A stretch of 11,543 nucleotides of DNA. Origin: Gammaproteobacteria bacterium (GTDB lineage Bacteria > Pseudomonadota > Gammaproteobacteria > Enterobacterales > Kangiellaceae). The position numbers and the translations under genes are program-made. The stretch lies in contig JABXIW010000459.1 of NCBI GenBank assembly GCA_013372875.1, positions 1 to 11,543 of the forward strand, written 5' to 3'. Position 1 is the stretch's first letter, and every line of letters begins with the position of its first letter. Shown one piece after another: positions 1 to 6,715 of this stretch. The notes under the pieces were generated by a model. The model was not told the origin of the DNA. It worked only from the letters and a program-made list of their open reading frames with translations, and ran no database searches.

Positions 1-1661
1 TGAATTTGGAATTTAGCGCGTAAGAAATACTTCGGATCCGCTTCGACTCGCTTTAGCCACTTGTCGGCTAGTTCTTGGCTACCTAAGATGTCGTCTGCGC
101 TTAACGTCTCTTTAATCATCAACTCTGCTGACGTTTGTTCATCCGCTCCTTCTGCGGTTTGAGGGTTGTCGCCTAGCTCGGTTGACGCCTCTTGCTCTGT
201 TCCGGCTTGACTTTCACTCATCTGATTTATCTCATCGACGATGCCAGCAATCACTTTCAAGTTGTGCTCAACATCAGGTCTTAACGACTCGCTCAACGTT
301 GGCTTGCTGGCTAGGGATTTTAACAAGTCACGAGCAGCCAAATATTCACGCTGGCGCGCCAATGCGCTCGCCGCATTGTAAAGACCGTAATCTCGAACCT
401 CTTCGGACGGGTCGTTTTGCATTTCCAAAAACGCACTGTGCGCGAGCTCAAACTCGCTAGCGTAGTAGTACGCCGTGCCTTTACGTAATGGATCGACAAA
501 ATGCTTCGCAGCTTCTAAATACGCTTGTTGGTTGAACAAACGCTGTCCTTGTTGGTCTGGCGTCAGCCACAAATCCCACCACCATTGCGCCACCTTGTCG
601 AAGGTCGTCACTTTTTGCACAACTTGTGGCTGTTCGGCTTTAACAGAAATGTTCTCCGCCATTGCACTGGTCGGCATCAACAGTGTACCGCTCACCATTG
701 CAATCACGCACCACTGCACTAACCACCCTTTTCTAAACCACAGCATCATGATCAACGCGATTGGGAACAGCAGTTGATAACCCATGTCTTTCCAAGGCAT
801 TGAAGATTCGCCATTAAGCTGCATATTGCGCTCAACGTATCGATTCAGTTGTTCGATATCACTGTTATCGACCGTCACTTCCACCAATCGACCGTTGGTC
901 TGGCTGGCCAGTTTTTGCAGAGAATCCAAATCCATCGGGTTGTTACTCACGATGTCTGTATTCCCCGCAGCGAGAATTAACAGTTGATAAGGTTTACCTT
1001 CAAAATACGCTTGGTATTGCTTAATCGTGGCCGGGTTCACGCCATCGCTCACCAACAAAACGGTGGAGCCTGGTTGACCTTGCAATTGTTGATCAATTAA
1101 CGGCAAGGCTTTTTCAGCAAGCTTACCTTGCACGGGCATGATTTCTGGCGTAATGGCCGCCAAGAATGGGTCAAATACTTTGCTGTCTTGAGTCACAGGC
1201 ATCGCCACATGAGCACTGCCCGCAAACACGACTAAACCCGTTTTTCCGCCTTTTCGCGCAACTAACAAATCGCGTATTTTCTGTTTGGAACGCTCAAGGC
1301 GGCTTGGTGGGAGATCTTTTTGCAGCATCGAGTCGCTGTTATCAAGCACCACAAGCAGAGAGGCTTTATCTTCACCAAAGGGAGAAGATTCACGTTGCCA
1401 CGTTGGGCCTGCACAAATCACAATGGCGATTAGTACAATCAGCATCAAGAGCTTAAGCGGCAGTTGCTTGCGCCAACCTCGCTCACCAATCGTCAAAGCA
1501 TTGCGTAAATGTTCGGGCAGAATATCCTTCCAGCTTGGTTTGCTTTCTTCTCGCCAGCGCAACCACACCAAGAAAAACATAGGGATCAAAGCCAGTAACC
1601 ACAGCGGTCGAATAAAATGAAACTGCGTAAAGAATTGCGTCCAACTAAGAGAATCAAACAT
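1..1661 (-). CDS. VWA and TPR protein, BatB/BatC-type fusion (C-terminus beyond left edge)
   Basis: Partial gene; 553 codons are in the window and no stop is reached. The start is ATG at 1661-1659, preceded by a GGAGAG Shine-Dalgarno, and it overlaps the end of the upstream VWA gene by 8 bases. Seen: membrane segments near residues 19-34 and 68-84, a VWA domain from about 100 to 275 with an intact MIDAS (D107-N-S109-D-S111, and D206 in VSDG), and two more hydrophobic stretches near 294-330. The second of these ends in AMA-E, resembling a signal-peptidase site. A TPR-like helical region follows (about 372-455), then an acidic, Gln/Glu-rich linker (about 480-515). The last residues (KWLKRVEADPKYFLRAKF) resemble the usual C-terminal end of BatB/BatC fusions, so little is probably missing. 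Known for the family: inner-membrane protein of the MoxR/Bat (aerotolerance) operon, with the VWA domain facing the periplasm. The exact role and client are unknown. A BatD-like gene would be expected next, outside the window. Confidence 0.88.
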   Translation of the reverse strand, partial: MFDSLSWTQFFTQFHFIRPLWLLALIPMFFLVWLRWREESKPSWKDILPEHLRNALTIGERGWRKQLPLKLLMLIVLIAIVICAGPTWQRESSPFGEDKASLLVVLDNSDSMLQKDLPPSRLERSKQKIRDLLVARKGGKTGLVVFAGSAHVAMPVTQDSKVFDPFLAAITPEIMPVQGKLAEKALPLIDQQLQGQPGSTVLLVSDGVNPATIKQYQAYFEGKPYQLLILAAGNTDIVSNNPMDLDSLQKLASQTNGRLVEVTVDNSDIEQLNRYVERNMQLNGESSMPWKDMGYQLLFPIALIMMLWFRKGWLVQWCVIAMVSGTLLMPTSAMAENISVKAEQPQVVQKVTTFDKVAQWWWDLWLTPDQQGQRLFNQQAYLEAAKHFVDPLRKGTAYYYASEFELAHSAFLEMQNDPSEEVRDYGLYNAASALARQREYLAARDLLKSLASKPTLSESLRPDVEHNLKVIAGIVDEINQMSESQAGTEQEASTELGDNPQTAEGADEQTSAELMIKETLSADDILGSQELADKWLKRVEADPKYFLRAKFQI

Positions 1662-2724
1662 CGCTCTCTCCTAATGATGATCGTGTTGCAGCCCTTCTTT
1701 TGAGTGTCGCGACGCTGAACGCGAGTAAATGCATGATGACCACTAACGCCATCAAGTAATAGTGAAGGCTTTGTTTTGGGCGGTATGTGGTGCTTTCGTA
1801 AAGTTGAGGTTCCAGTTTGCCAATCTCGTCGTAGGCAGCCGACAGTTCATCACGGTTGAGAGCTTCAAACGCTTCACCGCCGGATTCTTTCGCAATGCGA
1901 TGAATCGTGTCCATATCCAACGCGGTTTCACCTATCGTTTCCGGATCGCCCATCGCAATCACGTGCACTCGCACGCCTTTGGCTTTCGCAACTTTCGCCG
2001 CATCAATCGGTTCGACAAAGCTGCCCGTGTCGTTACCATCGGTTAATACAATCGCGACTTTTTCACGGTTTTGATCTTGTTCTAAAGCACCACGCGACTT
2101 ATCGCTTTGCTCAAAAACTTTAATCGCTAAGCCAATCGCATCACCAAGATGGGTACTCTGCCCTGCCATCGCCACATCGGTTTGGTTAAGCAGTTCGAGC
2201 CACACTTTTTGGTCTGCGGTGAATGGCGTTTGCACGAAAGCGGCATCACCAAAAAGTACTAAGCCTAATCGGTCACCTTTACGAGACTGAACAAACTCCG
2301 TCAGCACTTCTTTTGCCGCATCAAGGCGAGAAATTTTTTCGCCCGTACGAGAGGTGAAATCAGGCTCAGCCATGGAACCCGAAAGATCCACCACCACCAT
2401 CACATCGCGCCCTAAACTCTCGCGAACTTGAGGCTCGCCTAACACGGTGGGTTTTGCCATCGCACACACCACCAAAAGCCATGAGAGAATTAACGTTGCT
2501 CGTTGCCACCAACTCGGGATCAACTGGCTTGCACCTTCTGATGGCGTCTCGCCAATCGCTTCCACCAACTGACTAAAAAACGGCACTTTGATCGCCATTT
2601 GCTTAGTGCGATATGCAGGCACCAAGTAGTACACCACCAATGGCAGCGGCAAAATCAGAAACCACATTGGGTGAGCAAATTCAAAACCAGACAAACCAGT
2701 TAGCGATACAAGAAGATCATTCAT
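1654..2724 (-). CDS. BatA-like VWA domain inner-membrane protein
   Basis: 356 residues. Start ATG 2724-2722 has the Shine-Dalgarno GGAGG and overlaps the stop of the preceding DUF4381 gene by 8 bases. Seen: an N-terminal membrane segment (about 20-37), a second one (about 74-91), a VWA domain from about 106 to 300, and a C-terminal membrane segment (about 322-340). The MIDAS metal site is complete: D113-L-S115-G-S117, T191 and D229 in LTDG. This layout of two N-terminal helices, periplasmic VWA and one C-terminal helix is that of BatA (Aerotolerance regulator N-terminal plus VWA). Its partner with TPR repeats follows directly, again with an 8-base overlap, suggesting translational coupling and a fixed stoichiometry. 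Known for the family: acts with MoxR ATPases, probably as an adaptor in protein folding or metal insertion. The client here is not shown by the sequence. Confidence 0.92.
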   Translation of the reverse strand: MNDLLVSLTGLSGFEFAHPMWFLILPLPLVVYYLVPAYRTKQMAIKVPFFSQLVEAIGETPSEGASQLIPSWWQRATLILSWLLVVCAMAKPTVLGEPQVRESLGRDVMVVVDLSGSMAEPDFTSRTGEKISRLDAAKEVLTEFVQSRKGDRLGLVLFGDAAFVQTPFTADQKVWLELLNQTDVAMAGQSTHLGDAIGLAIKVFEQSDKSRGALEQDQNREKVAIVLTDGNDTGSFVEPIDAAKVAKAKGVRVHVIAMGDPETIGETALDMDTIHRIAKESGGEAFEALNRDELSAAYDEIGKLEPQLYESTTYRPKQSLHYYLMALVVIMHLLAFSVATLKRRAATRSSLGESDV

Positions 2725-3295
2725 GTTGACCTCCCTGATTTGCTTTGCGTTTCAATAATGCTGATTTCTTTGTTGTGCCTTTTTGAGCATCACAACGGTG
2801 TTCACTCACCCAGTTTTTCGCACGAGCAATAAGCGTTACTCGCTCTTCGTTGGTTAGCATAACGCTTGGGTCAACAATACTTTGTAGCCAGCGCTTTGAA
2901 AGCTCATCGTTAAAGACCACTTGCGAGTTTGCTTGAGAATCTCCGGTTTGCGGATATAGCGCATCGAGCTTGCGCAAAAAGGCGGTATCAAACAATTTCG
3001 CGTTACGGCTATCAACATGAATCAACACAATTTTAAGCACAGAGAACAATGCTTTAGGCATGCCTTTGTCGCTCGGTTTGATTTGCGAAATCGTCAACAG
3101 AGCTTCTTGTCGGTAGCGATTACACCACCACTGTTGAGCCAAACGATACGCGACATACACCAGTGCAATGAGCGCAACCACCGCTAAAATCTTCCAGCCA
3201 ATAGTTTGCGGATACCAACTCACGCTTGGTGGCACGGCCACATCATGTAGCTCTCTGAGTATGTAAGTACTCGGAGGCGTAGGAAGACCACTCAT
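2717..3295 (-). CDS. DUF4381 domain membrane protein of the MoxR operon
   Basis: 192 residues. Start ATG 3295-3293 directly abuts the TAA of the DUF58 gene (no intergenic base); its Shine-Dalgarno (AGGAGGG) lies inside that gene's last codons. Seen: a short N-terminal region with a Pro-rich start, one membrane helix at about residues 34-51, then a cytoplasmic-type helical domain (about 55-160) and a basic tail rich in Lys, Arg and Gln. No catalytic motif is visible. This size and topology, and the place between DUF58 and BatA, fit DUF4381, a family found nearly only in MoxR/VWA operons of proteobacteria. Its function is not known; a membrane scaffold linking the ATPase side to the VWA proteins is a reasonable guess. 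The assignment rests on context as much as on sequence. Confidence 0.85.
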   Translation of the reverse strand: MSGLPTPPSTYILRELHDVAVPPSVSWYPQTIGWKILAVVALIALVYVAYRLAQQWWCNRYRQEALLTISQIKPSDKGMPKALFSVLKIVLIHVDSRNAKLFDTAFLRKLDALYPQTGDSQANSQVVFNDELSKRWLQSIVDPSVMLTNEERVTLIARAKNWVSEHRCDAQKGTTKKSALLKRKANQGGQHE

Positions 3296-4258
3296 TTAAC
3301 GCCCTCCTACCAGTTTTTGAAATTGTTCAATGTGCTCGCCTGTCGTATCGAGTTCGATGTGCGGAAGGTGTTTCATCGCCATAAGTTGAGAGAGTGATTG
3401 ACGCTGTAAGTTGGTTCGAGCCTCAAGCTTTGCGCTCGCGGCTTCTACCTTTGCTTTGCTGTCTAAATTGAGTTGATACTGCCCATCACCAACCACCCAT
3501 TTCGATTTTGCCAAATCGTCTGGTAGCGCTTGTTCGAATGGGTCACTGACCATCACTGCGAGAACATCATTGTGCTGTTGTAGCTGTTTAAGGTGGTCAA
3601 GATGGTGCTCCTCGCAGTCGCTCCAGTCGCTGATAAAAATCAAAGTGGATTGTTTGAGCTTCATGCGTTTAATGAGCTCAATCCATTGACTAAACGTCAC
3701 TTTTTCGGAATTGCGGGAGTCCACATTGAGCGATTGATTGGCTTTAGCGAGACGCTTAAGTTGAGCCAGAAGATCGTTTTGCGAACGCTGCGCCTTGCTG
3801 TGAAACAGCGCCTGTTGGGATGCGATGACAAAACCAACTCGGTCGCCATCTTTTAACACACGCCACCCGCACATGGCCGCGATTTCTGCCGCGACAACCG
3901 ATTTCATTACTTGCGTCGAAGCAAAAAACATTGCGCTGCGCTGGTCGACACACACGATCACGTTGCGATCTTTTTCTTCGGTGTAGCTGCGCACGTGCGG
4001 CTTGCCTGTGCGCATCGTGACTTTCCAATCCAGGTTACGAATGTCGTCACCCAATTGATAATGGCGCAGCTCTTCGAAGTTCAATCCACGACCGCGAAAC
4101 AGCGAATTGTGGCGGCCTGAGAGTACGCTGCCCGCTTTTAGATGAGGAAGTAAACTGAATGATTCTGCTTGTGCTTGCAAACGTACTAAACGAGCGTAAT
4201 CGCAGTACAAACGGGGATCCATCCCCTGTGATTTTGGCGCAAGAGTTGGCTTAGCCAT
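3296..4258 (-). CDS. DUF58 domain protein with degenerate VWA metal site
   Basis: 320 residues. Start ATG 4258-4256 follows a strong GGGAGG and lies 12 bases after the MoxR stop. Seen: the DUF58 core at about residues 57-110, with the characteristic run of Arg, Tyr, GDD, R, LDW and RTGKPHVR, ending in VCVDQRSAM. No membrane helix is obvious, so the protein is probably cytoplasmic. The VWA fold seems to continue to about residue 240 (IFISDWSD near 208-214). The MIDAS position reads D105-Q-R-S-A109 instead of DxSxS, so two of the usual Ser ligands are absent and metal binding is doubtful. Known for the family: DUF58 proteins are encoded next to MoxR ATPases and are presumed partners of them. 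Its role here is presumably to link the soluble ATPase with the membrane VWA proteins; this is inference. Confidence 0.9.
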   Translation of the reverse strand: MAKPTLAPKSQGMDPRLYCDYARLVRLQAQAESFSLLPHLKAGSVLSGRHNSLFRGRGLNFEELRHYQLGDDIRNLDWKVTMRTGKPHVRSYTEEKDRNVIVCVDQRSAMFFASTQVMKSVVAAEIAAMCGWRVLKDGDRVGFVIASQQALFHSKAQRSQNDLLAQLKRLAKANQSLNVDSRNSEKVTFSQWIELIKRMKLKQSTLIFISDWSDCEEHHLDHLKQLQQHNDVLAVMVSDPFEQALPDDLAKSKWVVGDGQYQLNLDSKAKVEAASAKLEARTNLQRQSLSQLMAMKHLPHIELDTTGEHIEQFQKLVGGR

Positions 4259-4270
4259 AATGCCTCCCGC

Positions 4271-5254
4271 TTATCCAATTTCTACACAATCTAGCAGCTC
4301 TTGCACGACGCGTTGGTGATCGACTCCGTCTGCTAGTGCATCGTAGGTCAAAGAAAAACGGTGGCCCAGTACAGACGGAACCATGGCTCGCACATCGTCA
4401 GGAGTGACATGGTCACGTCCTTGCATCCACGCATACGCACGAGCGCATTTGTCTAGTGCGATGGAGGCACGAGGACTAGAGCCAATCTCAATCCATTTTG
4501 CTAAGTTTGAATCGGCATAACGTTCTGGCTTACGAGTCGCCATCACTAACGCGACAATGTAGTTCTCCACTAGGTCTGATACCACGATGTTTGGTAACTG
4601 ACGGCGCGCTTCTAGCACCACGTCTGGCTCGATGTGTTTTGGCGTAATAATTTCGCTGCTGGTTTCCGCACCTAATTCTTCACTGCGCACCAAACGGATG
4701 ATGTCACGTTCAGCGTCGTCTTCTGGGTAATCGACGGTAACCTTCATGATAAAACGGTCCATTTGCGCTTCCGGCAGCGGGTACGTGCCCTCTTGTTCTA
4801 CTGGGTTTTGCGTTGCAAGCACCATAAACAAGTCTGGCAATACGTGAGTTTTATCGCCTACCGTGATTGTGCCTTCGGCCATGGCTTCAAGCAGTGCGGC
4901 TTGTACTTTGGCTGGCGCACGGTTGACCTCATCGGCAAGCACTATGCTGTTAAAAATTGGCCCTGGTTGAAAATGGAGTTGCGGCTTACCATCCAACTCT
5001 TGATAAACCTCGGTTCCCGTCACGTCCGATGGCAAAAGATCTGGCGTAAACTGAATTCGACCAAAACTGGTGTTTAACAAGTTGGCCAACGATTTTACAG
5101 AACGTGTTTTTGCCGTTCCCGGCAAACCTTCTAGAAGAATGTGCCCGTTCGTTAATAACCCGATGACTAAAGCTCGAACCACGTGGCTTTGTCCAATGAC
5201 GCTTTTTTCTGTTTGTTCGATGAGTTCTTTTATCGCTTGTTGTGCGTGGTTCAT
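4271..5254 (-). CDS. MoxR family AAA+ ATPase
   Basis: 327 residues from the preferred start. Seen: Walker A GLPGTAKT (residues 43-50), Walker B ending in ADE (D108, E109), sensor 1 around ATQNP (147-151), a sensor 2 region with GSSPRAS (about 258-264) and the C-terminal lid domain, all as in MoxR ATPases of about 320-340 residues. ATG 5254-5252 is chosen because AAGG lies 6 bases before it and because the family starts near this point. An in-frame TTG at 5290 would add 12 basic residues with no support. It is the first gene of the operon, with DUF58, DUF4381 and two VWA proteins downstream. Known for the family: a hexameric ATPase that works with VWA proteins as a chaperone for maturation or cofactor insertion into enzyme complexes. 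The client of this copy is unknown. Confidence 0.94.
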   Translation of the reverse strand: MNHAQQAIKELIEQTEKSVIGQSHVVRALVIGLLTNGHILLEGLPGTAKTRSVKSLANLLNTSFGRIQFTPDLLPSDVTGTEVYQELDGKPQLHFQPGPIFNSIVLADEVNRAPAKVQAALLEAMAEGTITVGDKTHVLPDLFMVLATQNPVEQEGTYPLPEAQMDRFIMKVTVDYPEDDAERDIIRLVRSEELGAETSSEIITPKHIEPDVVLEARRQLPNIVVSDLVENYIVALVMATRKPERYADSNLAKWIEIGSSPRASIALDKCARAYAWMQGRDHVTPDDVRAMVPSVLGHRFSLTYDALADGVDHQRVVQELLDCVEIG

Positions 5255-5339
5255 AGGGTACCTTTTCAGTGGTTTAAGCCGTCTTTTCAATAGTTAAGTA
5301 TAAGAACAAATGAAATAACTTAAGGTTATATTCACTATG
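5255..5339 (-). promoter_or_regulatory. Intergenic gap with candidate promoter of the MoxR/VWA operon
   Basis: This 85-base AT-rich gap separates the maturase stop from the MoxR start. On the minus strand a TATACT hexamer (5302-5297) matches the sigma-70 -10 box at 5 of 6 positions. It would place the 5' end about 35 bases before the MoxR ATG. A good -35 box at 16-18 bases is not visible; TTAAGT at 15 bases is the best available. There is also a weak 5-bp hairpin (ATAAC/GTTAT, about 5314-5328) without a T-run, so no convincing terminator closes the sulfatase-maturase unit. Read-through from that unit into the MoxR operon is therefore possible. Confidence 0.35.
5259..5266 (-). promoter_or_regulatory. 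Ribosome binding site of moxR-type gene
   Basis: On the minus strand AAAAGGTA is followed six bases after the AAGG core by ATG at 5254. This supports ATG 5254 over the upstream TTG at 5290 as the MoxR start. Confidence 0.6.
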
Positions 5340-6638
5340 TTATCTTTGCGGTTCTTCAGATTGGAGAAGCTGTGCAAGACCAACCAACATCGGTAACGCG
5401 TAATCAAAGAACATTTTGATTCCCGAACACAGATAGTTTAGTCCAGGCTCGCCATTCGGCGTTTTGATCAGACGGTTTTTCGGACACTCGCCCCAGCAAT
5501 AAGGCAAGTAGGGACACTGCTTACAATACGTCGGCAAAGATTCGCGTTTTGCCATGCCAAAGGTGTATTGTCGTGTAGAGAAAGCCATGTCATTCAATGA
5601 GTGTTCATGAATGTTGGCGAGTTTGTATTCTGGGTACACATAGTGGTCGCAACTGAACACGTCGCCATTGTGCTCAATCGCCAGGCCTTTGCCACAAAAC
5701 TCAGCTGTCACGCAAAGTTGGGAAGGTTTCCCCATTACTTGCGCTACCGCGGTTTCAAACAGGTTAACCAGTACACGGCCAAGATCGTTATTCACCCACT
5801 CTTCAAAGGTCGCCATTAAAAAGCGTCCCCAGTCTTCAGGATCGACCGACCAATCCGTCACAACAGACATTGGATGACCCGGTTTCGCCAGATCACTGCC
5901 TTTGGTTGGGATCATCTGTTCGTTCCAAAACTGCGGTGCGGTTGTTTGGAAGTCGTTCGCTTCAACCACTGGTGCAAACTGAATGTAGGTCACACCCAAT
6001 TCTTGGGTTAAAAATCGATACACTTCGAGCGGGTATTTCGCATTGTGACGATTCACCGTCACCAACGCGTTGAATTTCACGCCATGCGCTTTGAGCTTAT
6101 CTACCGCTTTCATCACCAGATCAAACGTCGGCTTACCGCTGCGTGTTTTGCGATATTTGTCGTGCAGCTCTCGTGGCCCATCAATCGACAAGCCAACTAG
6201 GAAGTTGTGCTCTTTTAAAAACGCACACCACTCATCGTTTAGCAAAATGCCGTTGGTCTGAAGGTCGTTTTCAATGCGAACGCCTTTCGGCTGATGTTTC
6301 TTTTGCAGAGCTACGACATTGCGGAAATAGTCCAGCCCAAGCAGCGTTGGCTCCCCGCCCTGCCATGAGAATACAATTTCTTCGCCATCCTGACTTTCGA
6401 TGTAGCTTTTCACGAACGCTTCCAATGTTGCGTCGTCCATTTTTGGCTGCTTTTCTTGGTGCAGTAGATTTTCTTTATGCAGATAAAAGCAGTACTGACA
6501 ATCGATGTTGCATTTTGCTCCGCCCGGCTTTGCCATTACATGGAATCGACGGACATACGCATCCTTCAACGAAGGTCTCTGGGATGTTTTTAATGGAATA
6601 AGTTCCATTACAGTGGAATGATTAGGAAAAATTTTCAT
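5340..6638 (-). CDS. Anaerobic-type sulfatase-maturating enzyme (radical SAM, SPASM)
   Basis: 432 residues from ATG 6638. It converts the active-site Ser or Cys of a sulfatase into C-alpha-formylglycine, in the cytoplasm, using S-adenosylmethionine. Seen (numbering from this ATG): the radical-SAM motif CNIDCQYC (C43, C47, C50), GGEP at 94-97, and a C-terminal SPASM region. That region shows C309, then C315-x9-G-x4-C330, then C372-x2-C-x5-C-x3-C385, then C404. This is the exact cysteine pattern of anSME proteins, sufficient for two auxiliary 4Fe-4S clusters. D331, directly after C330, matches the position of the proposed catalytic base in characterised anSMEs. The start is uncertain: TTG 6659 lies inside a hairpin, ATG 6638 and ATG 6608 both lack a clear Shine-Dalgarno, and the conserved part begins only at about residue 32. 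It lies downstream of the sulfatase on the same strand, which strongly supports the role. Confidence 0.92.
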   Translation of the reverse strand: MKIFPNHSTVMELIPLKTSQRPSLKDAYVRRFHVMAKPGGAKCNIDCQYCFYLHKENLLHQEKQPKMDDATLEAFVKSYIESQDGEEIVFSWQGGEPTLLGLDYFRNVVALQKKHQPKGVRIENDLQTNGILLNDEWCAFLKEHNFLVGLSIDGPRELHDKYRKTRSGKPTFDLVMKAVDKLKAHGVKFNALVTVNRHNAKYPLEVYRFLTQELGVTYIQFAPVVEANDFQTTAPQFWNEQMIPTKGSDLAKPGHPMSVVTDWSVDPEDWGRFLMATFEEWVNNDLGRVLVNLFETAVAQVMGKPSQLCVTAEFCGKGLAIEHNGDVFSCDHYVYPEYKLANIHEHSLNDMAFSTRQYTFGMAKRESLPTYCKQCPYLPYCWGECPKNRLIKTPNGEPGLNYLCSGIKMFFDYALPMLVGLAQLLQSEEPQR

Positions 6639-6656
6639 GCTTTTAACCCAAAACGG

Positions 6657-6694
6657 CAATGTGACAAGCTATTTAATAAGAGCTTGTCACATTG
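6657..6694 (-). terminator. Perfect 14-bp hairpin between sulfatase and maturase
   Basis: Arms 6657-6670 and 6681-6694 are exact reverse complements (CAATGTGACAAGCT and AGCTTGTCACATTG) around a 10-base AT-rich loop. In the direction of the sulfatase transcript the stem is followed by CCGTTTTGGG, only a short T-run and three bases away. It may thus be a partial or leaky terminator, or an RNA-processing or stabilising element that sets less maturase than sulfatase. On the plus strand there is no T-run. The stem is certain as sequence; its role is inferred. Confidence 0.5.
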
Positions 6695-6715
6695 ATGTGG
6701 TTAGCTAGAAATTAG

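Noticed and set aside
182..1620. Several open frames of 65-110 codons on the plus strand
   Set aside because: They lie antisense to the continuous minus-strand VWA/TPR frame, show no recognisable domain and have low-complexity, Cys/Ser/His-rich translations typical of shadow frames.
5255..5290. MoxR start at TTG 5290
   Set aside because: It adds 12 basic residues not expected in the family and has no ribosome binding site, whereas ATG 5254 has one.
5314..5328. ATAAC/GTTAT hairpin after the maturase
   Set aside because: A 5-bp AT-rich stem with no proper T-run is too weak to call a terminator.
6639..6659. Maturase start at TTG 6659
   Set aside because: A TTG buried in the arm of a strong hairpin is an unlikely start; ATG 6638 or ATG 6608 is preferred, though neither is proven.
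6660..6691. TGTGA and TCACA halves suggesting a CRP site
   Set aside because: The halves are 22 bases apart, not the 6 of a CRP site; they are simply part of the arms of the 14-bp hairpin.
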